7,388 nucleotides of DNA from an uncultured Oscillospiraceae bacterium (GCA_958354085.1 CATWUX010000114.1:1-7388), one strand, 5' to 3'; numbered from the stretch's first letter, positions 1-6,366 are shown. Notes: generated from the sequence alone by a model not told the origin. Numbers and translations: made by a program.

Positions 1-478
1 AGACGGTCAAATCATTTTCCTGCTTGAGTGCCGCCGCTTTCTCCACGAGATGGGACAGGCATGCCGCTGCAACCGCCAGCGATATACCGATAAAAAGCAC
101 CAGCAGTATTGCTATCAGCACTGCCGAATTCAGCCAACCGGTTATCAGCAACACGGCGGCTGCAAAGACGTACATCATCACGACCATGCCACACGACCAT
201 GAAATCGTCCGAAGGCGGCGGGCGTTTTCCTCGCAAAACGAGCGGTCATTTCCGATATTGCACACGATACGCCATGCCTGCCACAGCGCCGTATAAACCG
301 GGATTGCCGTAACCCACAAAAAGGCCAGAAACGGGAACAACAGATACCGGCACTCCGGATACTGTTTGACCACGTTTTCCCCCAGTTTAGGTGCCGCGAA
401 CACACACAGCCATACGCCGATCAGCGTGGCCAAAAGGAGGATCGCTTTTAAATACCGAGCCAGTTCCTTCTGCTTCAT
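1..478 (-). CDS. DUF2975 domain-containing membrane protein (partial, C-terminus off the left edge)
   Basis: The frame is open from an ATG at 478 to the window edge, giving 159 residues without a stop. Four hydrophobic segments are visible, at about residues 11-29, 46-66, 97-115 and 118-140, so this is a small integral membrane protein. The pattern of an N-terminal MKQK, then VVKQYPE (36-42), a WVTAIP helix (55-60), the NIGNDRSF loop (74-81) with a following ENAR (84-87), and a C-terminal SHLVEKAAALKQENDLT is what I recognise as the DUF2975 family (YoaS-like). Family members are about 160 residues long, so only a few residues should be missing. The biochemical role is unknown. In Firmicutes such genes are commonly followed by a ~70-residue Cro/CI-type regulator; that gene would lie outside this window. 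The start has a good Shine-Dalgarno (AGGAGAG, 487-493, 8-nt spacer) and its own strong promoter. Confidence 0.85.
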   Translation of the reverse strand, partial: MKQKELARYLKAILLLATLIGVWLCVFAAPKLGENVVKQYPECRYLLFPFLAFLWVTAIPVYTALWQAWRIVCNIGNDRSFCEENARRLRTISWSCGMVVMMYVFAAAVLLITGWLNSAVLIAILLVLFIGISLAVAAACLSHLVEKAAALKQENDLTV

Positions 479-502
479 ACCAGTTTCTCTCCTTCGCACT
501 TC

Positions 503-512
503 CGATATATCG
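503..512. promoter_or_regulatory. Possible operator: palindrome CGATATATCG at the predicted transcription start
   Basis: A perfect 10-bp palindrome abuts the -10 box and covers the predicted start site of the DUF2975 transcript. A repressor bound here would block initiation. DUF2975 genes often travel with a small Cro/CI-type regulator, so autoregulation is conceivable. That is inference, and a 10-bp AT-rich palindrome can occur by chance. Confidence 0.3.
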
Positions 513-541
513 TGTATAACATAAATACTATTCTTTGTCAA
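513..541 (-). promoter_or_regulatory. Sigma-A-type promoter of the DUF2975 gene
   Basis: Read on the minus strand, a perfect -35 TTGACA (541-536) is followed by a 17-bp spacer and a -10 TATACA (518-513, 5/6 match). Transcription would start near 506, about 28 bp before the ATG at 478. This is the strongest promoter match in the window. Confidence 0.8.
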
Positions 542-610
542 TACATACCTATCGTTTTTCGTCATGACCATCCTTAAACGCGCGGCAGAAAGACCCATGA
601 ACAGAGATAA

Positions 611-647
611 GAACAGGGAGGGCAGACATCCTTTTCCCTCCCTGTTC
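611..647 (-). terminator. Hairpin, probable terminator of the cdaA-cdaR-hypothetical block
   Basis: Arms GAACAGGGAGGG (611-622) and CCCTCCCTGTTC (636-647) pair perfectly over 12 bp around a 13-nt loop. The hairpin lies 32 bp past the stop codon of the minus-strand gene ending at 680. The minus-strand tail after the stem (TTATCTCTGTT) is only moderately T-rich, so termination efficiency is uncertain. No plus-strand gene reads into it. Confidence 0.6.
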
Positions 648-679
648 TATCCTTTAAATTATTGCCTTACAGCGTATTT

Positions 680-1108
680 TCACCCTTTTGAGCGAGGCAT
701 ATCCCGGTGTACCTTGGCTTTCAGCGTCACAATACAATCGCCGCCTGCGGTATCGGAATCCGCCCGATCATCGCACACCCTGCAAGCGTCTTTGCAGGTC
801 TTTCCCACTGCATAAATGTCCATTTCCATCCCCAGACGGCTGGCAATGCAAGCGCGCTGATGACCGGTCACGACTTCAGCATGACCACATTCACAGGGAG
901 TCACCGTAATCGGCTTCATACTCTCGCGGTTGCGCATAGCGCGGTACAAGCGCGGACAATACAGCAAATCCGCCGCCGTCGTTTTGGTTTCCGGCGCAAT
1001 GGCATAATCCGTCACAATGCTCAACGAACATTTGCCGGTGCGTATAAAATAGCACGTGTCCGCGCTCAGCGCGATGGTTACATCTAAATTTCCTCGGATA
1101 AAGCTCAT
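680..1108 (-). CDS. Hypothetical cysteine-rich protein with a ParB/sulfiredoxin-like TGHQR motif
   Basis: The protein has 142 residues. The ATG at 1108 has a clear Shine-Dalgarno (ACGGAG, about 8 nt upstream) and lies 42 bp after cdaR, so the two are probably co-transcribed. I do not recognise a named family. Residues 67-101 read ITVTPCECGHAEVVTGHQR, then an alanine-rich helix ending in RLGM and MDIYAV. This resembles the ParB/Srx-type fold, in which a beta strand, an (I/T)GHxR turn and a helix ending in LG are followed by another strand; in such folds the turn binds nucleotide. There are ten cysteines (19, 27, 51, 72, 74, 87, 105, 109, 112, 125). CxC at 72-74 and CX3CX2C at 105-112 suggest a metal site. 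No signal peptide or membrane segment is visible, so it is probably cytoplasmic. The last ~15 residues are basic. Coding status is well supported by start, spacing and context; function is unknown. Confidence 0.75.
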   Translation of the reverse strand: MSFIRGNLDVTIALSADTCYFIRTGKCSLSIVTDYAIAPETKTTAADLLYCPRLYRAMRNRESMKPITVTPCECGHAEVVTGHQRACIASRLGMEMDIYAVGKTCKDACRVCDDRADSDTAGGDCIVTLKAKVHRDMPRSKG

Positions 1109-1150
1109 AGTTAAATCTCCGTTGCCTACGGATGCGCCGGACGCACAGCC

Positions 1151-2467
1151 TCATTCGACAGCAATATAAATCTCAAAGCCATGCTGCTCCGCCCCATAAT
1201 AAATCCAGCAATCGTCACGGTTCTTTACATGGAAACGTACTTGACAGCGTGTCGGCCCCACAGTGGTGACCTCGCTCAGATCGATCGTAGCCACCAGATC
1301 GTCCGCAGAAATGGCGCTGAGCACGCGGCTGTTACCGACGATCTGAACGCCGGTGATCGTCTGCTGCGAAATGTTGACCGTGCGGTCAGAGGGTTTGTTC
1401 AGCACAACCACCGAATCTTTTGTCAGAGTAAAATTCAGGGATTTTGTGGAATAGGAACCGATTTTAAGATCCACCGCCACCTCTTTGGTATCATCCAGAA
1501 CCCGGACGCTTTCCGGAATATTCAGCGGTATGGTAAAGCTCTGCTGTGCCGGTGAAAGATTATCAAAATCAAACGTTCCTAAATCCGCAATGTCGTCCGC
1601 AAACTGATCAACGGCATTTTGCGGTCCGACAAGCACGACAGACGCCGGGGAAACCGTCACCAGATTTTCCACTCCCGCCAGCATATCCGGCACATTCGCC
1701 AGCGAATACGTAAAGTCAACCGTGCGATACACCCAAACAGGCACCGTCACATTGACCGTCAGCGTTTCCAGACCGCGGAAACGGCAGGACGAGATATCGA
1801 CCTCCTGTCCCGTTTCGTCCAACGCCACCAACGTCGCCGAAAAGACCTTGACGTCCTGAATCGCTTCGGTCGCCGTCACGCGCGCCACGATGGAGCTTAC
1901 CTGCGACGTCACCGACTTCGGCCCTTCCAGCACAACGATGCCATCCGGCACGACCGCCGGATCAATGACCGGATCTCCTAACTGATGCACCTGCGGATCG
2001 ACGACCGTCACCGATGAAATATCGGCCTTCACTTTAAATTCCAATCCGTTTTCCCAATAATCGCAGTTCACCGTCACGGCACTGGGGGTGACAGACTTAA
2101 TTTCATAATCGGTCTTACTGCTGTTGTAGCCCGCGGTCAGCGTAACGGTCGTAGCGCCGGCTTTTTGAATCGTGCTGATATCCGGACGTACACGGATATC
2201 CGTTTCGGTCAACTGTGAAATGACGGACCATTTACCCTCGACCTGTACCTCCACCTCAAACACCGAAGTACCCACGATACGCAGGCCCGTCTGATAGGCA
2301 TAGCTGTTGGTAATATCCACCGGAACTTTGACGGTGATGGCGCGCTTTTCAATATTTCCCGGGCCATAAATGACGGACAGCCAAATGCCGATCGCCGCCA
2401 GCAACGAAAAAACGATCATGAGCCGCTTATTATGCATCAGCTGGTTGAGAGAAAATCTTATTTTCAT
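1151..2467 (-). CDS. cdaR: YbbR-domain protein, CdaA regulator CdaR
   Basis: This is the extracytoplasmic partner of the diadenylate cyclase CdaA; in Firmicutes CdaR binds CdaA and modulates c-di-AMP synthesis. From the ATG at 2467 it has 438 residues. A short basic N-terminus is followed by one membrane helix (about residues 16-34, MIVFSLLAAIGIWLSVIYG) acting as an uncleaved anchor. The rest is beta-rich extracellular sequence with three to four YbbR-like repeats (roughly 40-120, 127-220, 235-320, 335-435). Recurrent V.GP or VEG(P/K) turns are visible, for example VLEGPKSV and VLVGPQNAV. I chose the ATG at 2467 because it overlaps the cdaA stop as ATGA and has GGAGG (2479-2483) 11 nt upstream. 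An in-frame GTG at 2479 would add four residues but lies inside that Shine-Dalgarno. Translational coupling to cdaA is likely. Known family organisation supports the assignment strongly; glmM, often the next gene, is absent. Confidence 0.92.
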   Translation of the reverse strand: MKIRFSLNQLMHNKRLMIVFSLLAAIGIWLSVIYGPGNIEKRAITVKVPVDITNSYAYQTGLRIVGTSVFEVEVQVEGKWSVISQLTETDIRVRPDISTIQKAGATTVTLTAGYNSSKTDYEIKSVTPSAVTVNCDYWENGLEFKVKADISSVTVVDPQVHQLGDPVIDPAVVPDGIVVLEGPKSVTSQVSSIVARVTATEAIQDVKVFSATLVALDETGQEVDISSCRFRGLETLTVNVTVPVWVYRTVDFTYSLANVPDMLAGVENLVTVSPASVVLVGPQNAVDQFADDIADLGTFDFDNLSPAQQSFTIPLNIPESVRVLDDTKEVAVDLKIGSYSTKSLNFTLTKDSVVVLNKPSDRTVNISQQTITGVQIVGNSRVLSAISADDLVATIDLSEVTTVGPTRCQVRFHVKNRDDCWIYYGAEQHGFEIYIAVE

Positions 2468-3360
2468 TTCGACAGCCACCTCCGCAAAAAGCCGGGCTTC
2501 CCATCGGAATCGTTACCCTTATCCGTCCGTACACGATCCCACAAAATACCGTTTTCCAGCGTTACGCGCAATGCTTCCGAACTGAAATTGCGTTTCAGAT
2601 CGCCTTTCTGTGCGACGGAAATCGTGCCGGTTTCCTCCGAAACGATCACCACGATCGCATCGGAATTTTCGCTCATACCAACCGCCGCCCGATGACGTGT
2701 TCCCAATTCGCGGCTGATTTGCAGGTTGTCCGACAACGGCAAAATACAGCCCGCCGCATATACACGGCCGTCACGTATGATCATCGCACCGTCATGCAGC
2801 GGTGCTTTATTGAAAAAGATATTGCCGATCAGTTCCGGCGTGGGATCCGCGTCCACGATCGTACCGGAATTGACGATTTCGCCCAGCTTGGTGGTACGCT
2901 CAAAAACAATCAGCGCGCCCATCTTCTGACGCTGCAGCATCTCGGCAGCCGCACAAACAGCGGAAATCGTTTTTTGCCAGCGCTTGATATTCTGTTCGTT
3001 TTCCTCCTCGCTGATGCCGAACATGCTCAGCGCGCCGCCCAGCCGGGAATGCCCCGCCTGTTCCAGTGCGCGGCGGATTTCCGGCTGAAAAATGACCACG
3101 AGGACGATCAGGCCGTTATCAAATACCAGCTGCAGCAAAAAGCCGAGCGCGCGCAGATCCAGTATACTGGCCACCAAATATGCGGCCGCCAGCACCAAAA
3201 TGCCTTTCAGCAGCTGCTCCGCACGGGAATCACGCACAAGTTTGATCAAGCTGTAAATGGCAAAAGCCACCAGCAGAATATCCAGCGCGTTTGTAAATAT
3301 GTTGAAGGAAGTAAAGAATGCCACAATCTGCGCCCAAATATCGTTAAAAAATTGCGCCAT
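2464..3360 (-). CDS. cdaA: Diadenylate cyclase CdaA (DisA_N/DAC domain)
   Basis: This membrane enzyme condenses two ATP into cyclic di-AMP, the second messenger controlling potassium and osmolyte balance and cell-wall homeostasis. From the ATG at 3360 it has 298 residues, close to the usual 270-290. Three membrane helices lie at about 22-42, 52-70 and 76-92, followed by a linker and the cytoplasmic DAC domain (about 125-275). The two diagnostic catalytic motifs are present: DGA (190-192, in APLHDGAMII) and RHR (222-224, in GTRHRAAVG). The C-terminus is basic. An in-frame GTG at 3447 would add 29 residues unlike other CdaA N-termini, so I prefer the ATG, although its Shine-Dalgarno (GGAAAGG, about 11 nt upstream) is mediocre. 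The gene overlaps cdaR by 4 bp. A terminator hairpin lies upstream, so cdaA must have its own promoter in about 3361-3470; I see no good match there. Confidence 0.95.
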   Translation of the reverse strand: MAQFFNDIWAQIVAFFTSFNIFTNALDILLVAFAIYSLIKLVRDSRAEQLLKGILVLAAAYLVASILDLRALGFLLQLVFDNGLIVLVVIFQPEIRRALEQAGHSRLGGALSMFGISEEENEQNIKRWQKTISAVCAAAEMLQRQKMGALIVFERTTKLGEIVNSGTIVDADPTPELIGNIFFNKAPLHDGAMIIRDGRVYAAGCILPLSDNLQISRELGTRHRAAVGMSENSDAIVVIVSEETGTISVAQKGDLKRNFSSEALRVTLENGILWDRVRTDKGNDSDGKPGFLRRWLSK

Positions 3361-3466
3361 AAACGACCGTGCCTTTCCGCGCCTTCTGCCAGAGAAAGCA
3401 CCAATGATACGAAAACCCGCTTCGCCATGCACTGCCTGTCCATCCACAGCGTAAACGGCGGCGGTT

Positions 3467-3509
3467 TCAAAAACAGGGAGAGTCGGAAAAGCATGACTCC
3501 CCCCTGTTT
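3467..3509 (-). terminator. Rho-independent terminator after the cysteine desulfurase-like gene
   Basis: Arms at 3471-3484 and 3495-3509 pair as AAACAGGG plus GAGTC with a small internal bulge, around the loop ggaaaagcat. On the minus strand the stem ends in CCCTGTTTTTG, giving a short T-run. It begins 24 bp past the stop of the gene ending at 3534 and separates that block from cdaA. On the plus strand the tail is also T-rich (TTTCTTCTATTTTA), but no plus-strand gene precedes it. Confidence 0.7.
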
Positions 3510-3533
3510 CTTCTATTTTACCATACCGTGAAA

Positions 3534-4685
3534 TTATTGCAACTCTTTTATGGACAAAACGGAAAGAATTTTCGCCGTTCTCTCCAAATCCGCCGCCGGC
3601 GTAAACACGGAAGGCGCAATACGCACCGTTCCCGTCTGCAGCGTACCAAACTGCTGATGCGCGCAGGGCGCACAGTGCAAGCCGGCGCGTACAGCGATGC
3701 CATACGGGTTGAGCAGCGCCGCCAACCGTTCGCTGGGGATTCTGTTCAGATTCAGCGACAACACCGGCGTGTCGGGAAATGTGCCCGGACGCGGCGTATA
3801 CAGCCGAATCCCGTTAATTTGCCGGATACGGTCATAGAAAAATGCCAGCTTGGTCATCTCCTGCCTGCGGATGGTTTCAATTCCTTTTTTCATTACCCAT
3901 TCCATACCGGCGCGCAAGCCGCAGATGCCGGCGGTGTTTGGCGTGCCGCTCTCCAGCCGGTCGGGCAGATCCTCCGGCTGCTCCAGCAAGCGGGATTGGC
4001 TGCCTGTGCCGCCCTGAATCAGCGGCGGCGGCAGCCAGTTGCCGCCGCACAGCAGCATTCCCGTACCCATCGGCCCATACAGCCCTTTATGGCCGGCCAG
4101 GCACAGGCAATCAATGCAGTCTGCCTGCATATCGATCGGCAGGACGCCGGCCGACTGCGCCGCATCCACCACAAACAGCACGCCCCGCTCCCGCGCCAGC
4201 TGCCCCAGCCGGCGGATCGGGAGAGCGACTCCAAACACATTTGAAGCGTGTATGCAGATGATGGCCCGCGTCTCCGGCGTAATCGCCCGCCGGAAAGCAT
4301 CCACCGTCTGTTCCTCGTCGCCGGGCGTCACCTGCGCCACGTCGTATATTGGGCGGGAGGGCGAGCAAGCGTATAGAGGGCGCATGACGGCGTTATGCTC
4401 CAGACTGGAAACGACAATACGGCCGCCGAGCGCGGCAATTCCCTTGATCACGATATTCAAAGCCATGGTGCAATTGAGTGTAAATACAACATTGGCCGGA
4501 TTCTCTAAATGAAAGAGCCGGGCAGCAACCTCCCGGCACCGATAAACCTCTGCGGAAGCCGCCATGCCCATAGTATGCCCGCCGCGGCCGGGATTAGCCC
4601 CATAGCGCTCCATTGCCGCACGAACGGCGGCGGGCACACAGGCCGGCTTTGGCCAAGTAGTAGCGGCATTGTCCAAATAAATCAT
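3534..4685 (-). CDS. Class V aminotransferase, cysteine desulfurase family protein
   Basis: This PLP enzyme has 383 residues and probably removes sulfur (or selenium) from cysteine (or selenocysteine) as an enzyme-bound persulfide. Visible features are the N-terminal YLDNAATTWPKP (3-14) typical of the family, H97 in SSLEHNAV stacking on PLP, D174 and Q177 in VDAAQSAG, and the Schiff-base K200 in AGHKGLYGPMGTG. There is also SGTPN (246-250) and a probable catalytic C338 in RAGLHCAPCAH. The short loop around RAGLHCAP and the pairing with DUF3343 point to the subfamily I know as TIGR01977 (EF2568-like) rather than IscS, NifS or SufS. The ATG at 4685 overlaps the stop of the DUF3343 gene as ATGA, indicating translational coupling; its own Shine-Dalgarno is weak. 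No iscU, sufU, thiI or mnmA lies nearby, so a housekeeping Fe-S or tRNA role is not indicated by context. Substrate and acceptor are unproven. Confidence 0.9.
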   Translation of the reverse strand: MIYLDNAATTWPKPACVPAAVRAAMERYGANPGRGGHTMGMAASAEVYRCREVAARLFHLENPANVVFTLNCTMALNIVIKGIAALGGRIVVSSLEHNAVMRPLYACSPSRPIYDVAQVTPGDEEQTVDAFRRAITPETRAIICIHASNVFGVALPIRRLGQLARERGVLFVVDAAQSAGVLPIDMQADCIDCLCLAGHKGLYGPMGTGMLLCGGNWLPPPLIQGGTGSQSRLLEQPEDLPDRLESGTPNTAGICGLRAGMEWVMKKGIETIRRQEMTKLAFFYDRIRQINGIRLYTPRPGTFPDTPVLSLNLNRIPSERLAALLNPYGIAVRAGLHCAPCAHQQFGTLQTGTVRIAPSVFTPAADLERTAKILSVLSIKELQ

Positions 4686-4921
4686 GGATATCGCCCGCTT
4701 TCACCGGCGTAGCGACGCCCACGCACGCGAATTCCTGCCGATGACAGCAGGTTTTCGATCCGATTCGGATCGCCGGTCACCAGGATGCTGTATCCGCAGC
4801 CATTGCTGCCATCCTCTTCGATGGCACGATGGACATAGGCGGACATCCCGTTTCGTTCCAACAGACTTTTTCCGCGCATGGCATTGGTTATCGAACTGAC
4901 ATTATAATATACTGAGTCCAT
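4682..4921 (-). CDS. DUF3343 domain protein, putative sulfur/selenium carrier
   Basis: This is a small cytoplasmic protein of 79 residues from the ATG at 4921. It has the DUF3343 layout: an N-terminal strand, a helix ending around RGKSLLERNGM (16-26), then GCGYSILV (41-48) with a single conserved cysteine (C42), and a C-terminal helix plus basic tail (RVRGRR). Pfam describes this family as putative Se/S carrier-like. C42, the only cysteine, is the obvious candidate to receive a persulfide from the desulfurase encoded immediately downstream. I chose 4921 because GAGGTG lies 6 nt upstream. A GTG at 4930 would add three residues but overlaps that Shine-Dalgarno. The 4-bp overlap with the downstream gene strongly suggests stoichiometric co-expression. 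The carrier function is inferred from family annotation and context. Confidence 0.85.
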   Translation of the reverse strand: MDSVYYNVSSITNAMRGKSLLERNGMSAYVHRAIEEDGSNGCGYSILVTGDPNRIENLLSSAGIRVRGRRYAGESGRYP

Positions 4922-4945
4922 TGCTCTCACCTCGCTGTCACTATT

Positions 4946-4974
4946 ACTATATGCAGTTCGATGAGATTTGTTTA
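4946..4974 (-). promoter_or_regulatory. Candidate promoter for the DUF3343-desulfurase pair
   Basis: On the minus strand, TAAACA (4974-4969, 4/6) and TATAGT (4951-4946, 5/6) are spaced 17 bp apart, ending about 25 bp before the ATG at 4921. The -35 match is modest. No terminator separates this region from ispF, so read-through from the ispDF promoter is also possible. Confidence 0.4.
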
Positions 4975-5043
4975 TCGCAAAACTCCAGAATCATTTGCCG
5001 GTCTCTTTAAAACGACAATGTTTATACCCAGTTCCGGCCCCAT
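4972..5043 (-). CDS. Possible 23-residue small ORF between ispF and the DUF3343 gene
   Basis: An ATG at 5043 follows GGGGGA at a spacing typical of a ribosome binding site, and the frame stops at TAA (4974-4972). The peptide begins MGPELGINIVVLKRP, with a short hydrophobic stretch and a mixed-charge tail. It lies 13 bp after the ispF stop on the same strand. I recognise no family. It could be a genuine small protein, a leader peptide affecting the downstream pair, or chance. Confidence 0.25.
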   Translation of the reverse strand: MGPELGINIVVLKRPANDSGVLR

Positions 5044-5056
5044 TCGGTTGTCCCCC

Positions 5057-5533
5057 TTATCTCAGCTCCTCCAGCAGACAGACGGCGTGGGCGGCGATGC
5101 CTTCACCGCTGCCGGTGAAGCCCAAGCCCTCTTCCGTTGTCGCCTTCACGCTGATCTGCCCTACCGTCACGCCGCAGGCGGCGGCCAGCTTCTCCCGCAT
5201 GGCGGGGGTGTACGGCTTGAGTTTCGGTGCCTGCGCCAGCACAGTTGCGTCGATATTGCCGACGCCATAGCCGGCATCCCGCACCGCTTTCACAACCTCC
5301 GCCAGCAGCCGAAGGCTGTCCGCACCCGCAAACGCCGGATCCGTGTCCGGGAACATTCCGCCGATGTCCCCTAATGCCGCCGCACCCAGTAAAGCGTCTG
5401 CAACCGCGTGCGCCAGTACGTCCGCATCGGAATGTCCGAGCAGTCCCTTGGCATATGGGATCTGTACCCCGCCCAAAATCAGCGCGCGTCCGTCCACGAG
5501 CCGATGTACATCATATCCATGTCCGATTCTCAA
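5057..5533 (-). CDS. ispF: 2-C-methyl-D-erythritol 2,4-cyclodiphosphate synthase
   Basis: IspF cyclises 4-diphosphocytidyl-2-C-methylerythritol 2-phosphate to the 2,4-cyclodiphosphate with loss of CMP, the fifth step of the MEP isoprenoid pathway. It works as a cytoplasmic trimer. The length, 158 residues, is exactly typical. The metal ligands are visible as D8 and H10 in GHGYDVHRL and H42 in DVLAHAVADALLG. GHSDADV (33-39), LGDIG (54-58), FPDTDP (61-66) and the CDP-binding ATTEEGLGFTG (131-141) are also conserved. The gene uses a TTG start at 5533, overlapping the ispD stop as TTGA. AGAGG lies about 9 nt upstream of it inside ispD. The overlap with ispD indicates translational coupling, and ispD-ispF adjacency is common. 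Confidence 0.96.
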   Translation of the reverse strand: MRIGHGYDVHRLVDGRALILGGVQIPYAKGLLGHSDADVLAHAVADALLGAAALGDIGGMFPDTDPAFAGADSLRLLAEVVKAVRDAGYGVGNIDATVLAQAPKLKPYTPAMREKLAAACGVTVGQISVKATTEEGLGFTGSGEGIAAHAVCLLEELR

Positions 5534-6291
5534 AACCGTTCGCCTCTTTCGCGTAAAATTCCCTCGGCGAACGCCACGTCCTCCGGAGTTGTGATCTTAA
5601 TGTTCGCATAATCCCCTTGCAGCAGCCGAACCGGATGTCCCATTTGTTCCACCAGCTGACAGTCGTCGGTATATTCCGCGCCGACCGCGTCGGCACAGCG
5701 CAGCGCGTTCAGATACAGCCGTCTTTCAAACACCTGCGGGGTCTGTACGTTCCAAAGGAAGCGACGATCCGGCGTGGAGACGATCATCCCGTTTTCATCC
5801 ACCATTTTGATTGTATCCTTGACCGGCACACCGGCTGCCGCCGCGCCGCACGCATAAGCGGCTGCGGTGATCTCGTCGATCACCGTCGGACGAATCAGCG
5901 GCCGCGCACCGTCGTGAATGGCAAAATAAGCGGTCAGATCACTCGCCGCATACACGCCGCGCATGACCGATTTCTGCCGTGTTTCGCCGCCCTGCAAAAT
6001 ATTGGTTACTTTGGTAATGCCATAGGTTTTGCATATATCATAAAAATTCAGCAGATCGGCCGGTCGTGCCACCAGCACGATTTCATCGATGTTTTGTGCG
6101 GCGTTAAACGCCATCAGAGTACGCGCAATGACCGGAATTCCCAGCAGCGGAATCAGCTGCTTCGGAACGCCCATGCGCGTCGAACCGCCGGCCGCCACCA
6201 CGATCGCCGCCGTACGGGGATGCGCCGAAACCGCCGTCTCCGTTTTTTCCTTTCGCTGAAATATACGGATTCGTCCGTTGGGTGTCTGCAT
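5530..6291 (-). CDS. ispD: 2-C-methyl-D-erythritol 4-phosphate cytidylyltransferase
   Basis: IspD transfers CMP from CTP to 2-C-methyl-D-erythritol 4-phosphate in the MEP pathway; it is a cytoplasmic nucleotidyltransferase. From the ATG at 6291 it has 253 residues. The CTP-binding AAGGSTRMG...PKQ loop is at about 33-45, with HDGARP at 126-131, VKDTIK at 157-162, TPQVF at 184-188 and NIKITTPED at 230-238. The usual enzyme is about 230 residues, starting just before the AAG loop. Here some 25 polar, basic residues precede it, with no later in-frame start codon before the motif. An ATG at 6303 would add four residues but overlaps the Shine-Dalgarno AAGGA (6303-6307), so 6291 is preferred. The gene has its own promoter, divergent from the esterase promoter. 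Confidence 0.95.
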   Translation of the reverse strand: MQTPNGRIRIFQRKEKTETAVSAHPRTAAIVVAAGGSTRMGVPKQLIPLLGIPVIARTLMAFNAAQNIDEIVLVARPADLLNFYDICKTYGITKVTNILQGGETRQKSVMRGVYAASDLTAYFAIHDGARPLIRPTVIDEITAAAYACGAAAAGVPVKDTIKMVDENGMIVSTPDRRFLWNVQTPQVFERRLYLNALRCADAVGAEYTDDCQLVEQMGHPVRLLQGDYANIKITTPEDVAFAEGILRERGERF

Positions 6292-6331
6292 ATCGTCAAC
6301 CATCCTTTCGCAAAAGGGATTTTCTTTTATC

Positions 6332-6360
6332 AGTTTAACATAATTTTCCGTATTTCACAA
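6332..6360 (-). promoter_or_regulatory. Promoter of ispDF
   Basis: On the minus strand, TTGTGA (6360-6355) and an extended -10 TGtTAAACT, with the hexamer TAAACT at 6337-6332, are spaced 17 bp apart. They end about 40 bp before the ispD ATG at 6291. Both hexamers match 4/6, helped by the TG extension. Confidence 0.6.
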
Positions 6361-6366
6361 TGACTA

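Noticed and set aside
787..794. CX3CX2C cysteine pattern (residues 105-112) in the small hypothetical protein, as in radical SAM enzymes
   Set aside because: The protein is only 142 residues and the motif is near the C-terminus, with no room for the SAM barrel or its GGE-type motifs. A simple metal site is a better reading.
564..815. Plus-strand ORF of 83 codons
   Set aside because: It reads through the 611-647 hairpin and antisense to the hypothetical gene, without a ribosome binding site.
3246..3494. Minus-strand ORF of 82 codons overlapping the cdaA start region in another frame
   Set aside because: It starts inside the terminator hairpin and overlaps the cdaA N-terminus. It has no domain and looks like a frame shadow.
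2692..3531. Long plus-strand ORF of 279 codons
   Set aside because: It lies antisense to cdaA, whose catalytic motifs and family length are certain. Its product is rich in R, H and Q without recognisable domains, as expected of an antisense shadow.
3528..4244. Plus-strand ORF of 238 codons
   Set aside because: It is antisense to the desulfurase-like gene, has no plausible ribosome binding site or domain, and the opposite strand has clear PLP-enzyme motifs.
5617..6363. Plus-strand ORF of 248 codons
   Set aside because: It is antisense to ispD and its promoter; the composition is rich in R and H with no family match.
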